Shown: piece after piece, positions 40,599-49,507 of the stretch
Layout of the letters: every line of letters starts with the position of its first letter
Position numbering within the stretch: the stretch's first letter is position 1
NCBI GenBank assembly: GCA_017991315.1
Contig: JAGOQS010000003.1
Span: 62,001 to 126,000 of the forward strand
Direction: 5' to 3'
Source: Ferrovibrio sp.
GTDB taxonomy: Bacteria > Pseudomonadota > Alphaproteobacteria > Ferrovibrionales > Ferrovibrionaceae
Length of the DNA stretch: 64,000 nucleotides
The notes under the pieces: generated by a model
Told to the model about the DNA's origin: nothing
The model's database searches: none
The model's input: only the letters and a program-made list of their open reading frames with translations
Program-made: the position numbers and the translations under genes

Positions 40599-41873
40599 AT
40601 GTTTGCGTTGCTTGTCTTCTTTTTCGCCACCCTGCTGCTCGGCGTTCCGATCTTCGTCGCGCTGGGCGGCTCGTCGCTGTTCTACACGGCGTTTCTTTCC
40701 AACATCCCGGATTTCGTGGTGCTGCACCGCATGGCCGGCGGCGTCGACTCATTTCCATTGATCGCGGTGCCGTTCTTCATCCTGGCCGGCAATCTGATGA
40801 ACACGGCGGGCATCACCAACCGCATCTACGATTTCGCCACCGCTGCCGTCGGCTGGCTGCGCGGCGGCCTGGGCCATGTCAACGTGGTTGGCTCGGTGAT
40901 CTTCGCCGGCATGTCGGGCACGGCGGTGGCCGATGCCGGCGGGCTTGGCACCATCGAGATCAAGGCGATGCGCGACCACGGCTATCCCGACCATTTCTCG
41001 GTCGGCATCACGGCGGCATCCTCCACCATTGGTCCGATCATTCCGCCTTCGCTGCCCATGGTGATCTTTGGCGTGATGGCAAATGTGTCCATAGGGCAGC
41101 TATTCGTTGCCGGCATTGTGCCGGGCCTGCTGATGGCCGGTGCCATGATGATTTATGTCACCTGGTACGCGCACCGCCACAATATTGGCCGCGACCAGGC
41201 TTTCCACATCCCGACGCTCGGCCGCACCTTCGTGCGTGCCATCCCGGCGCTGTTCACGCCGGTGCTGCTGATCGGCGGCATGAGCACGGGCGCCTTCACG
41301 CCTACCGAGGCGGCCATCGCCGCCTGTGCCTGGGCGCTGATCCTCGGCGTGTTCCTCTATCGCGCGCTGAACTGGAAGCAGTTCTACCGCATCTCGCTGG
41401 AGACAATCGAGACCACCGCCAGCGTGCTGATCATCGTCGGCGCCGCTTCGCTGTTCGGCTGGGTGCTGACCACCACGCGGATCACCGAGCAGCTCACGGA
41501 AGGTCTGCTCGGCCTCACCACCGATCCGCTGATGCTGCTGCTGATCATCAACATCATCCTGCTGATCGTCGGCTGCTTCATGGAGACCATCGCGGCAATC
41601 TCGATCCTGGTGCCGATCTTCATGCCGGCGATCACCAAGCTCGGCATCGATCCGGTTCAGTTCGGCGTCGTCATGGTGCTGAACCTGATGATCGGCCTGC
41701 TGACGCCGCCGGTCGGCATGGTGCTGTTCGTGCTGTCGCGCGTGGCGAAGATGAGCTTTGATAAGACCGTGATGGCGGTGCTGCCGTTCCTGATCCCGCT
41801 GCTCGTCGTGCTGGCAGCGATTTCGGTGTTCCCGATCCTGACGCTCTACCTGCCGACGCTGTGGTATCGCTAA
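40599..41873 (+). CDS. dctM: TRAP transporter large permease
   Basis: 424 residues with about a dozen membrane segments. Typical DctM stretches include PLIAVPFFILAGNLMNTAGITNRIYDFA and IIPPSLPMVIFGVMANVSIGQLFVAGIVPGLLM. Carries Na+-coupled uptake of the ligand bound by DctP. CAGGAG lies 8 nt upstream of ATG 40599. Confidence 0.92.
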   Translation: MFALLVFFFATLLLGVPIFVALGGSSLFYTAFLSNIPDFVVLHRMAGGVDSFPLIAVPFFILAGNLMNTAGITNRIYDFATAAVGWLRGGLGHVNVVGSVIFAGMSGTAVADAGGLGTIEIKAMRDHGYPDHFSVGITAASSTIGPIIPPSLPMVIFGVMANVSIGQLFVAGIVPGLLMAGAMMIYVTWYAHRHNIGRDQAFHIPTLGRTFVRAIPALFTPVLLIGGMSTGAFTPTEAAIAACAWALILGVFLYRALNWKQFYRISLETIETTASVLIIVGAASLFGWVLTTTRITEQLTEGLLGLTTDPLMLLLIINIILLIVGCFMETIAAISILVPIFMPAITKLGIDPVQFGVVMVLNLMIGLLTPPVGMVLFVLSRVAKMSFDKTVMAVLPFLIPLLVVLAAISVFPILTLYLPTLWYR

Positions 41874-41876
41874 TCG

Positions 41877-43403
41877 TCAGGTGCGCCAGAAATAGCGGCT
41901 GAACGGGATGATCAGAATGAGAATCTCGAGCCGGCCGGCGAGCATGCCGAAGCTCATCAGCCACTTGGCGGCCTCTGGCACTTCCTTGAAGGTGCAGCAG
42001 GGGCCGTTGTTGGGGCCGAGGCCAGGGCCGACATTGCCGAGTGCGGTGGCGGCGGCGCCAAGGCTTTCGCTCAACGGCAGACCTGTCGCGGCAATGGCGA
42101 TGGTCAGGAAGGCCAGGGTCAGCAGGTAGGTGAAGAAGTAAGTGATGACGCCAGCGCGTACGGCATCCGACACGGTCTCGCCGTTGAAGGTGACGCGGAA
42201 AGTACCATGCGGAAAGATCTGACGATGAATCTGCACCCGCAGGATCTGGATCATCACGAAGATGCGGAACACCTTGATGCCGCCCACCGTGGAGCCGGTA
42301 CAGCCGCCGATCAGCATCAGCATCAATGCAATCGCTTCAACGAAGCCGCCCCAGGTGGAGTAGTCGTGGCTGGTATAGCCGGTGGTGGTGATGGTGGCGA
42401 CAGTGACGAAGAAGCCCTCGCGCAGCGCCTGCATCAGCTCGACATCGAAATGCACCATCCGCCACAGGGCTATCAGCAGGGCGGCGGCGCAGATGATGCC
42501 AAGGAATAGCTGCACCTGCTGGTCGCGGTAGAGGGCTCCAGGCCGTCCATACAATGCCAGGATATAAAGGCCGAACGGCATGGCGCCGAGCGTCATGAAC
42601 ACAACGCTGACCCATTCGATGGCCGCGCTGTTGTAGAAGCCGATACTGGAGTCGTGCGAGGAATAGCCGCCGGTGGCCAGCGCTGTCATGGCGTGGCCGA
42701 TGGCATTGAAGGCATTCATGCCGGCGAGCCAGTAGCTCACGGCGCCGAGAATTGTCAGGGCCACGTAGATCAGGCCGATCTGCGTCACCACCTCGACCAT
42801 GCGCGGCACGAATTTCGATGAGCTTGGCGAGAGATCGAGGCTGAAAAGCTGCAGGCCGCCGATGCGCAGGAAGGGCAGCAGCAGCACGGCGATGGTGACC
42901 ACGCCGAAGCCGCCGATCCACATCAGCAGGAAGCGCCAGAACAGGATGCCGCGTGGCGCATTGTCCAGGCCGACAATCACGGTGGAACCGGTATTGGTCA
43001 GGCCGGACACAGACTCAAACACCGCATCCGCCAGTGGCAGCCGCAGTACCGAGAGCATGAAGGGGACGGCACAGATCAGGCAGGCCACCACCCAGGTGAC
43101 CGGCAGCATCAGCAGGGTTTCGTTCTGGCTGATACGCTGCTGCTTGTTATGGGTGGCAATGGCGATGCCGGCGCCGACGAAGATGGTGCCAAGCGCGCAG
43201 GCCAGGAAGGTGTAGGCATCGCGATGGCGGTCGACGATATCCACCGCCATCGGCACCAGCATGAAGGCGCCGAGGCAGCACATCACCACGCTGACGAAAT
43301 AAAGGATCGGCGCAAGGCTGATGCCTTCGGCGCGAGCGTCGGACGCGTTGGATGTGGTGGTGGGCCGGCGCGCGGTCATTGGCGCGGACTTTGGCCGCGC
43401 CAT
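41877..43403 (-). CDS. trkH: Trk system potassium uptake protein
   Basis: 508 residues. Four selectivity-filter loops with key glycines: TNTGSTV, TALATGGYS, TTTGYTS and LGNVGPGLG, in the usual M1-P-M2 fourfold layout. ATG 43403 is used; an in-frame ATG at 43379 is possible. TrkA is not in the window. It converges on dctM with a 3-bp gap. Confidence 0.92.
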   Translation of the reverse strand: MARPKSAPMTARRPTTTSNASDARAEGISLAPILYFVSVVMCCLGAFMLVPMAVDIVDRHRDAYTFLACALGTIFVGAGIAIATHNKQQRISQNETLLMLPVTWVVACLICAVPFMLSVLRLPLADAVFESVSGLTNTGSTVIVGLDNAPRGILFWRFLLMWIGGFGVVTIAVLLLPFLRIGGLQLFSLDLSPSSSKFVPRMVEVVTQIGLIYVALTILGAVSYWLAGMNAFNAIGHAMTALATGGYSSHDSSIGFYNSAAIEWVSVVFMTLGAMPFGLYILALYGRPGALYRDQQVQLFLGIICAAALLIALWRMVHFDVELMQALREGFFVTVATITTTGYTSHDYSTWGGFVEAIALMLMLIGGCTGSTVGGIKVFRIFVMIQILRVQIHRQIFPHGTFRVTFNGETVSDAVRAGVITYFFTYLLTLAFLTIAIAATGLPLSESLGAAATALGNVGPGLGPNNGPCCTFKEVPEAAKWLMSFGMLAGRLEILILIIPFSRYFWRT

Positions 43404-43447
43404 GCCTGAAAATCAAGCAACTTCGGTGGACTAGCCCGCGCCAGCTC

Positions 43448-44704
43448 TTAGCCAGCAGACGGCGAGACAACCGTGCAGGTCAGGTTCTTGCGCTTAAGGT
43501 TGCTGCAGGCGCTGCGGGCATCGGCTTCGGTGAGGCCGGTGAGGCGGGCGCGGTAGAGCATGCCGCTATCGGCGCGCAGCGTCTCGATGGTCGGCTCGCC
43601 CGTGGGCACCTTGGCCTGCGCCTTGGCGACAGTGGCCTGGGCCGCATCCTGCTTCTTGAAGGCGCCGAGCTGCACCGCCCAGGAACCGTTGGCATTCTGC
43701 TTCTTGCCCTTGCCGCCAACCTGAGCCTGAGCGGGGGCCTTGGCGACGGCGGCTTCGGCCTTGGCATTGGTCTTCGGCTTGGCGGCGCGGGCGGCACTGC
43801 CGGTTTCGGCGGCCTGGGCCGAGCTGATAAGGCTGAAGGCCGGCGCCGGCTCGACGGAGGCCATCACCGGATCGTTGCCCGGCTTGCCGATGCGCTCGAA
43901 GCCGGCATCGAGAAGCTGGATCATGCGGTTGTCGCGGGCGACGATGCTCGGGCCGCCGAACACCACGGCCAGCACGCGGCGGCCATCGCGCTTCGCGGAA
44001 GCAACGAGGTTGAAGCCCGAGGCGGCGATGAAGCCGGTCTTGATGCCGTCGGCGCCTTCATAGCGCGCCAGCACATGATTGTGGTTGCGGATGGTGGCTT
44101 CCTTCCACTGGAATTCGGCAGTGGAGAAGTAGTGATAGTATTTCGCGTGGTTCTTGATCAGCGCCATGCCCAGCGTTGCCATGTCGCGCGCCGTGGTCTG
44201 CTGCTGCTTGTTCGGCAGGCCAGAGGAATTCTTGAAGGTGGTGCGGCTCATGCCGAGCTGATGCGCGCGGCGGGTTGCCATCTGGGCGAACTGCGCCTCG
44301 GTGCCGCCGATGGCTTCGGCCAGCACGGCGGTGGCATTATTGGCGGACTTGGTGATGGCGGCGAGCACGGCATCGCGCACGGTGATGGTCTGGCCGGCGC
44401 GCAGTTCGATGCCATAGGGCTGGGCAGCGGCGTGGGCCGAAACCTTCAGCGGCTGGTTCATCTGCAACTGGCCGCTGTTGAGCGCATCGAAGGTCATGTA
44501 CAGGGTCATCATCTTGGTCAGCGATGCCGGGTAGCGAAGGGCATCGGCATCCTGGGCGTGCAGTACACGGCCAGAATCGGCATCGACCACGATGGCGGCA
44601 TACTTGCCCTGGGCGAGGGCGGGGCTTTGGCTGAGCAGGATGGAGAAACAAATCGTTACAACTAGGGCCGTAATACCCCGCACCAGAGCGCCAACCTGCA
44701 TCAT
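43448..44704 (-). CDS. D-alanyl-D-alanine carboxypeptidase with C-terminal SPOR domain
   Basis: 418 residues. Signal peptide to about residue 32. Penicillin-binding motifs: S61-L-T-K64, S120-A-N122 and K222-T-G224, as in PBP5-type DacA. An alanine/lysine-rich linker (about 290–345) leads to a SPOR domain (about 345–418) that binds denuded glycan at division sites. Trims peptidoglycan pentapeptides in the periplasm, probably at the septum. Confidence 0.92.
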   Translation of the reverse strand: MMQVGALVRGITALVVTICFSILLSQSPALAQGKYAAIVVDADSGRVLHAQDADALRYPASLTKMMTLYMTFDALNSGQLQMNQPLKVSAHAAAQPYGIELRAGQTITVRDAVLAAITKSANNATAVLAEAIGGTEAQFAQMATRRAHQLGMSRTTFKNSSGLPNKQQQTTARDMATLGMALIKNHAKYYHYFSTAEFQWKEATIRNHNHVLARYEGADGIKTGFIAASGFNLVASAKRDGRRVLAVVFGGPSIVARDNRMIQLLDAGFERIGKPGNDPVMASVEPAPAFSLISSAQAAETGSAARAAKPKTNAKAEAAVAKAPAQAQVGGKGKKQNANGSWAVQLGAFKKQDAAQATVAKAQAKVPTGEPTIETLRADSGMLYRARLTGLTEADARSACSNLKRKNLTCTVVSPSAG

Positions 44705-44835
44705 TGATCCCCCGTCACTATCCTGCTTGACTCATACACTAGGCGAGATGGACGGCCATCAATTCGCCCGATTCGCTTGGCATGAGTGTATGAATCGCGA
44801 TTCGGCTTGTCCAGTGGAAAAGTCTGCCAAACGCT

Positions 44836-44855
44836 TGATTCAGCTATGATTCAGC
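44836..44855 (+). promoter_or_regulatory. two direct TGATTCAGC repeats, 11 bp apart
   Basis: TGATTCAGC at 44836–44844 and 44847–44855, one helical turn apart, 45 bp before the lipoprotein start. An inverted pair (TCATACACT at 44732–44740 and AGTGTATGA at 44785–44793) lies further upstream in the same divergent gap. Both are candidate regulator sites. Confidence 0.35.
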
Positions 44856-44899
44856 ATAGCGTTAACCATCAGGCGGCAGCACAACTTATGGAGTCTAAA

Positions 44900-45616
44900 A
44901 TGCGTCGGGTTAAGGAATGGTTTGGTCTGGCGGCGGTTTTGGCGCTCACTGCCTGTGCCTCGGTCGGCCCCACGGACGACCCGATCCGCCGTCATTATTC
45001 CTGGGACCGCTATGTCGGCGGCGACGATCTGGCGGTGAGCTGCCAGCCCGGCCAGCCGGCGCGCTATCGCCTGGTCTATAATGGCCGCCACGACGAACAG
45101 CGCCGCTCCTATGATTTCTCGGCCCAGCCCGATGGCGGTGCCATGCTGGAGGCGAGGGTGATCGGCTCCGGCTCGCTGCTGCGCCTCACGGTGGAGGACC
45201 CACTCAAGCCGTGGCGCGGTGAGCAAGCCCTCTATCGCCTGACCGCAGCCGAATTCTCCACTGTTACCAAAGCCTTGACCGATGCCGGCTTCGAGCAGAT
45301 GGCGAAGCGCAACATGGAATTGCGCGGCGATGACTTCTTCTGGACCGCCAGTGCCTGCCGCGATGGCAAGTTCCACTTCAACGCCTGGGCCGCCGAAGGC
45401 TACCCGGCGGAGACCTCTGGCTTCAAGGATCTGCGTTTCCTGGAAGTGCTGGCGCCGTTCGACCGTACCGGGGTGGCGGTGAATCCGCCGCGCAAGGTGC
45501 CGCTGCCGCCGTATTCGACACTTTTCAACGAAACCAGCGAGAAGCCCAAGGTTGTGCCGCCGCGCTATATCGTCGGGGACAACGGCTTGGTGTATACCCA
45601 GCGGGCGTTTAATTAG
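44900..45616 (+). CDS. predicted lipoprotein of unknown function
   Basis: 238 residues. N terminus MRRVKEWFGLAAVLALTACASV has a lipobox LTAC. The mature domain (YRLVYNGRHDEQRRSYDF..., FHFNAWAAEGYP, LRFLEVLAPFDRTGVAVNPPR) is unlike any family I can name. ATG 44900 is chosen (GGAG 6 nt upstream); an ATG at 44888 is possible. Divergent from the carboxypeptidase gene, so an envelope role is plausible. Confidence 0.65.
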   Translation: MRRVKEWFGLAAVLALTACASVGPTDDPIRRHYSWDRYVGGDDLAVSCQPGQPARYRLVYNGRHDEQRRSYDFSAQPDGGAMLEARVIGSGSLLRLTVEDPLKPWRGEQALYRLTAAEFSTVTKALTDAGFEQMAKRNMELRGDDFFWTASACRDGKFHFNAWAAEGYPAETSGFKDLRFLEVLAPFDRTGVAVNPPRKVPLPPYSTLFNETSEKPKVVPPRYIVGDNGLVYTQRAFN

Positions 45617-45708
45617 GCGCCCGGGCCCTTAATTAGGCAATAAACTATTGATCGCGCAAGGGAACGCTGCGCTGCCGCATTTTTATATTGCGGCGCACAA
45701 AAAATCCC

Positions 45709-45757
45709 TTGACGCAACCCAGGGCGTGCCCATATAAACATCAATGTTGCACCGCAG
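45709..45757 (+). promoter_or_regulatory. phasin promoter with candidate PhaR operator
   Basis: TTGACG (45709–45714) and TATAAA (45733–45738), 18-bp spacer. Just downstream, TTGC-ACC-GCAG (45747–45757) matches the CTGC-N3-GCAG PhaR motif of Rhodobacter except at one base. A repressor there would block a start near 45745. PhaR itself is not in the window. Confidence 0.6.
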
Positions 45758-45839
45758 CATTTTTCTGCCGCGCCGGTACGCCGGGGCGGCTTTATGAGCA
45801 CCCACCCCAGGATCAACAGTCGCTAGAAGGATTATTCCC

Positions 45840-46367
45840 ATGGCCAAGACCAAGACCGTCGCGCCGAAGATCGAAGCGCCGAAGTTCGAGGGCGCCGCCC
45901 CCTACGAGACCCTGATCGCCACCTCCAAGGAGCAGATGGAGAAGGCGCTGAAGGCCACCACCGAAGCCACCGAGCGCGCCTTTGCCCAGGCCAAGGAGCG
46001 TCTGGAAACCGTGGTGAAGGGTTACGACGACGCCGCCAAGTTCTCCAAGACCAACATTGACGCCTTCGTCGCCGCCGGCAACGTCGCCTCGAAGGGCGCC
46101 GAGACCATCAACGCCGAAGTGCTGGCTTTCGCGAAGACTCAGTACGAAGACAACCTGGCCGCTACTAAGGCCCTGTTTGGCGCCAAGACCCTGCAGGAAC
46201 TTATCGAACTGCAGAACGATTTCGCCAAGACCGCCTTCGAGGCCTACGCCGCCCATGCCACCAAGCTGAGCGAAGTGTCGGCCAAGGTTGCGCAGGACAC
46301 CTTCGCCCCGATCAACGCCCAGGTTCAGGCGGCGGTCGAGAAGTTCGTGAAGCCGCTGGCCGCCTGA
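45840..46367 (+). CDS. phasin
   Basis: 175 residues, highly helical with an Ala/Lys/Glu-rich amphipathic core (ATEATERAFAQAKERLETVVKGYDDAAKFSKTN...). This is a phasin-2-family protein, which coats polyhydroxybutyrate granules and limits their size. It has a strong promoter, a TGC-rich candidate PhaR site and a strong terminator, as expected for a highly expressed single gene. Confidence 0.88.
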   Translation: MAKTKTVAPKIEAPKFEGAAPYETLIATSKEQMEKALKATTEATERAFAQAKERLETVVKGYDDAAKFSKTNIDAFVAAGNVASKGAETINAEVLAFAKTQYEDNLAATKALFGAKTLQELIELQNDFAKTAFEAYAAHATKLSEVSAKVAQDTFAPINAQVQAAVEKFVKPLAA

Positions 46368-46414
46368 TCGGGCGCCACGCCGCACACGGTTTTGTGACAC
46401 AGTATGAGTACAGG

Positions 46415-46441
46415 GCCCGGCGGCAACGCCGGGCTTTTTTT
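46415..46441 (+). terminator. rho-independent terminator of the phasin gene
   Basis: GCCCGGCG–GCAA–CGCCGGGC followed by seven T residues. Perfect 8-bp stem with GNRA loop, 47 bp after the stop. Confidence 0.93.
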
Positions 46442-46578
46442 GTCCACAGGTGTGGTCAAGGTACGAAACGCCATCTTTTTTTACCCGCCGGGTGCTGGTA
46501 TTTTTTTACCATGTTCCCATATCCTTAACCGATGCGGCGGCGCAGACGGCGCTTTCCCTAGTCGGGCGGAGCACAGGA

Positions 46579-46638
46579 ATGAGCCACGGCATCAGCAGTG
46601 AGCTGGACAGAGTAGAGCCGATGAGTAGGCGGGCATGA
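46579..46638 (+). CDS. possible 19-residue leader peptide upstream of clpS
   Basis: ATG 46579 has GGAG 7 nt upstream and encodes [19 protein letters not shown]. Its TGA overlaps the clpS ATG (ATGA, 46635–46638). clpS itself has only a weak RBS (AGGCGGG). Coupling of a leader ORF to clpS is therefore plausible. No known peptide family. Confidence 0.4.
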   Translation: MSHGISSELDRVEPMSRRA

Positions 46639-46964
46639 GCGAACGGGATGGACGCGACGGACGCGGGCGTACCGAAATCGGCGTGGTCACCAAGACCAAG
46701 CCGAAGACGCAAAAGCCGCCAATGTACAAGGTGCTGTTGCTGAACGACGACTACACCCCGATGGAGTTCGTCGTGCATGTGCTGGAGCGTTTCTTCAACA
46801 AACCCCGCGAGGAAGCCACACAGATCATGCTGCATGTCCACCAAAAGGGCGTCGGCATCTGTGGCGTGTTCACCTACGAGGTGGCGGAAACGAAAGTGAC
46901 CCAGGTGGTCGATTTCGCCCGCCAGCACCAGCATCCACTGCAATGCACGATGGAACGTGATTGA
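46635..46964 (+). CDS. clpS: ATP-dependent Clp protease adaptor ClpS
   Basis: 109 residues. Core [23 protein letters not shown], with the DDYTPMEFV pocket that reads N-terminal degrons, then [25 protein letters not shown]. Delivers N-end-rule substrates to ClpA, which follows 54 bp downstream. The start overlaps a 19-codon ORF. The final codons are part of a 19-bp tandem repeat. Confidence 0.95.
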   Translation: MSERDGRDGRGRTEIGVVTKTKPKTQKPPMYKVLLLNDDYTPMEFVVHVLERFFNKPREEATQIMLHVHQKGVGICGVFTYEVAETKVTQVVDFARQHQHPLQCTMERD

Positions 46965-47005
46965 GTTAGTGGAACGTGACTGAGTTAGTGGAACGCGATT
47001 GATGG
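46951..47005 (+). repeat. 19-bp tandem repeat (2.9 units) across the clpS stop codon
   Basis: TGGAACGTGATTGAGTTAG at 46951–46969, a copy with one change at 46970–46988, and a partial third copy at 46989–47005. It starts in the last five codons of clpS and ends 13 bp before ATG of clpA, so it forms most of the clpS–clpA spacer. Confidence 0.9.
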
Positions 47006-47018
47006 AGGCGTAGACCGA

Positions 47019-49391
47019 ATGGCAAGCTTCTCGCGCACGCTTGAACAATCCCTGCACCGGGCCCTGTCGCTGGCCGGCGCCAAGAAGCATGAATTCGCTA
47101 CGCTTGAGCATCTGCTCTTCGCCCTGACCGAAGACTCCGACGCCATCGCGGTGATGCGGGCGTGCAATGTCGATATCGAAAAACTGCGCGAGCGGCTCGG
47201 CACCTTCATCGATGAAGAACTGCGCGGCCTGGTAGTCACCGGCCTGCCGCAGGATGCCAAGCCGACCTTGAGCTTCCAGCGCGCCGTGCAGCGCGCGCTG
47301 TTCCATGTGCAATCCTCCGGCCGCGAGGAAGTGACCGGCGCCAATGTGCTGGTGGCGATCTTCTCCGAGCGTGAGAGCCATGCCGTGCATTTCCTGCAGG
47401 AGCAGGACATGACGCGCCTCGATGCCGTCAGCTATATCAGCCATGGCGTTGCCAAGGCGCCGGGCACGCGCAACGAGCGCCGGCCGGTGCGTGGCGCCGA
47501 TGCGCCTTCGGGCGAGGAGGGCGCGCGCGAGCAGCGTGGCGACCGCGAGCGCGAGAAGCCGGGCGCCAAGGATAAGGACAAGGAGGCGCTCAGCGCCTAT
47601 TGCGTCAATCTCAACGACAAGGCCAAGGCCGGCAAGATCGACCCGCTGATCGGCCGCGAGCCGGAGATCGAGCGCACCATCCAGATCCTGTGCCGCCGTA
47701 CCAAGAACAACCCGCTTTATGTCGGCGATCCCGGTGTCGGCAAGACTGCGATTGCCGAAGGGCTCGCGCGCCGCATTATCCATGGCGAAGTGCCGGGCAT
47801 CCTGAAGGAAGCCGTGATCTACGCGCTGGACATGGGCAGCCTGCTCGCCGGCACGCGCTATCGCGGCGATTTCGAAGAACGCCTGAAGCAGGTGATGCAG
47901 GAGCTGGAGGCACAGCCGAACGCCATCCTGTTCATCGACGAGATGCACACCGTGATCGGCGCCGGCGCCACGTCTGGCGGCGCCATGGATGCGTCCAACC
48001 TGCTGAAGCCGGCGCTGGCTTCCGGCGCGCTGCGCTGCATCGGCTCGACGACCTATAAGGAGTTCCGGTCCTATATCGAGAAGGACCGCGCGCTGCTGCG
48101 CCGTTTCCAGAAGATCGATGTGAACGAGCCGACACTGGCCGATGCGGTGAAGATCCTGCGCGGCATCAAGACCTATTACGAAGAGCATCACCATGTCCGC
48201 TATACCGACGACGCCATCAAGGCGGCCGTCGAGCTTTCGGCCAAGTACATCAACGACCGCAAGCTGCCGGACAAGGCCATCGACGTGATCGACGAGGTCG
48301 GCGCCGCCGAGTTGCTGAAGCCGGAATCGCGCCGTCGCAAGGTGATTGGCGTCAAGGAAGTGGAAGCCATCGTTGCCAAGATCGCGCGCATTCCCCCGAA
48401 GTCGGTCAGCCGCGAGGACAAGGAAAGCCTGCGCAACCTCAATGCCGAGCTGAAGCGCGTGGTCTACGGCCAGGATGCCGCCATCGATGCGCTGTCCAGC
48501 GCCATCAAGCTGGCCCGTGCCGGCCTGCGCGAACCGGAAAAGCCGATCGGCTCCTATCTCTTCTCCGGCCCCACTGGCGTCGGCAAGACCGAAGTGGCAC
48601 GCCAGCTTGCCCATATCATGGGTGTCGAGCTGATCCGCTTCGACATGTCGGAATACATGGAGCGCCACAGCGTCAGCCGCCTGATCGGTGCGCCGCCGGG
48701 CTATGTCGGTTTCGACCAGGGCGGCCTGCTCACCGATGCAGTGGACCAGCATCCGCATTGCGTGCTGCTGCTCGACGAGATCGAGAAGGCGCATGGCGAC
48801 CTGTTCAATATCCTGTTGCAGGTGATGGACCACGGCAAGCTCACCGACAACAATGGCAAGAGCGTCGATTTCCGCAACGTGGTGCTGATCATGACCACCA
48901 ATGCCGGCGCTTCCGAGATGTCGAAGCAGGCCATCGGCTTTGGCCGCGGCCTCAAGGAAGGCGAGGACGAGGAAGCGATCAAGAAGCTGTTCACGCCGGA
49001 ATTCCGCAACCGCCTGGATGCCACCATCGGCTTCGCGCCGCTGGCGCAGGAAACCATCTCGCGCGTGGTCGACAAGTTCGTCGCCCAGCTCGAAGGCCAG
49101 CTTGCCGACCGCAATGTCACCATCGCGCTGACCGACGAGGCGCGCGCCTGGCTGGCCGAGCATGGCTACGATCCGCTCTATGGTGCCCGGCCGCTTGGCC
49201 GCGTGATCCAGGAGAACATCAAGAAGCCGCTGGCGGACGAATTGCTGTTCGGCCAGTTGGTCAAGGGTGGTCATATCCTGGTGACGGTGAAGGACGGCAA
49301 GCTCGGCTTCGAGATCACCGCCGAGAAGTCTCCGGCGCCGAAGGGCAAGGGTGACGCCACGGAAAGCAAAGAGCCGGAATACGCCAATTAA
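47019..49391 (+). CDS. clpA: ATP-dependent Clp protease ATPase subunit
   Basis: 790 residues: N-terminal repeat domain that docks ClpS (1–145), charged linker with [20 protein letters not shown]-like stretch, D1 ([21 protein letters not shown]) and D2 ([20 protein letters not shown]) AAA+ rings, and the C-terminal domain. Unfolds substrates for ClpP. Preceded by clpS in the standard alphaproteobacterial order. Confidence 0.95.
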   Translation: MASFSRTLEQSLHRALSLAGAKKHEFATLEHLLFALTEDSDAIAVMRACNVDIEKLRERLGTFIDEELRGLVVTGLPQDAKPTLSFQRAVQRALFHVQSSGREEVTGANVLVAIFSERESHAVHFLQEQDMTRLDAVSYISHGVAKAPGTRNERRPVRGADAPSGEEGAREQRGDREREKPGAKDKDKEALSAYCVNLNDKAKAGKIDPLIGREPEIERTIQILCRRTKNNPLYVGDPGVGKTAIAEGLARRIIHGEVPGILKEAVIYALDMGSLLAGTRYRGDFEERLKQVMQELEAQPNAILFIDEMHTVIGAGATSGGAMDASNLLKPALASGALRCIGSTTYKEFRSYIEKDRALLRRFQKIDVNEPTLADAVKILRGIKTYYEEHHHVRYTDDAIKAAVELSAKYINDRKLPDKAIDVIDEVGAAELLKPESRRRKVIGVKEVEAIVAKIARIPPKSVSREDKESLRNLNAELKRVVYGQDAAIDALSSAIKLARAGLREPEKPIGSYLFSGPTGVGKTEVARQLAHIMGVELIRFDMSEYMERHSVSRLIGAPPGYVGFDQGGLLTDAVDQHPHCVLLLDEIEKAHGDLFNILLQVMDHGKLTDNNGKSVDFRNVVLIMTTNAGASEMSKQAIGFGRGLKEGEDEEAIKKLFTPEFRNRLDATIGFAPLAQETISRVVDKFVAQLEGQLADRNVTIALTDEARAWLAEHGYDPLYGARPLGRVIQENIKKPLADELLFGQLVKGGHILVTVKDGKLGFEITAEKSPAPKGKGDATESKEPEYAN

Positions 49392-49507
49392 GTGGGCTTA
49401 TTCCGGCGGTTGAACGCTTTCTTGGCATAGATTCTGCACGCTTTTTGGACCGTATGCGACGCCGGCAGGGCCGGCGTCGTTCCCGTCAGTAGCTTTGAGT
49501 CAGGTCC

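Noticed and set aside
46506-49274. 922-residue open frame antisense to clpS/clpA
   Set aside because: It is a shadow of clpA codon bias in GC-rich DNA: no family pattern, biased His/Gln/Arg composition, no RBS, and clpA and clpS are unmistakable on the other strand.
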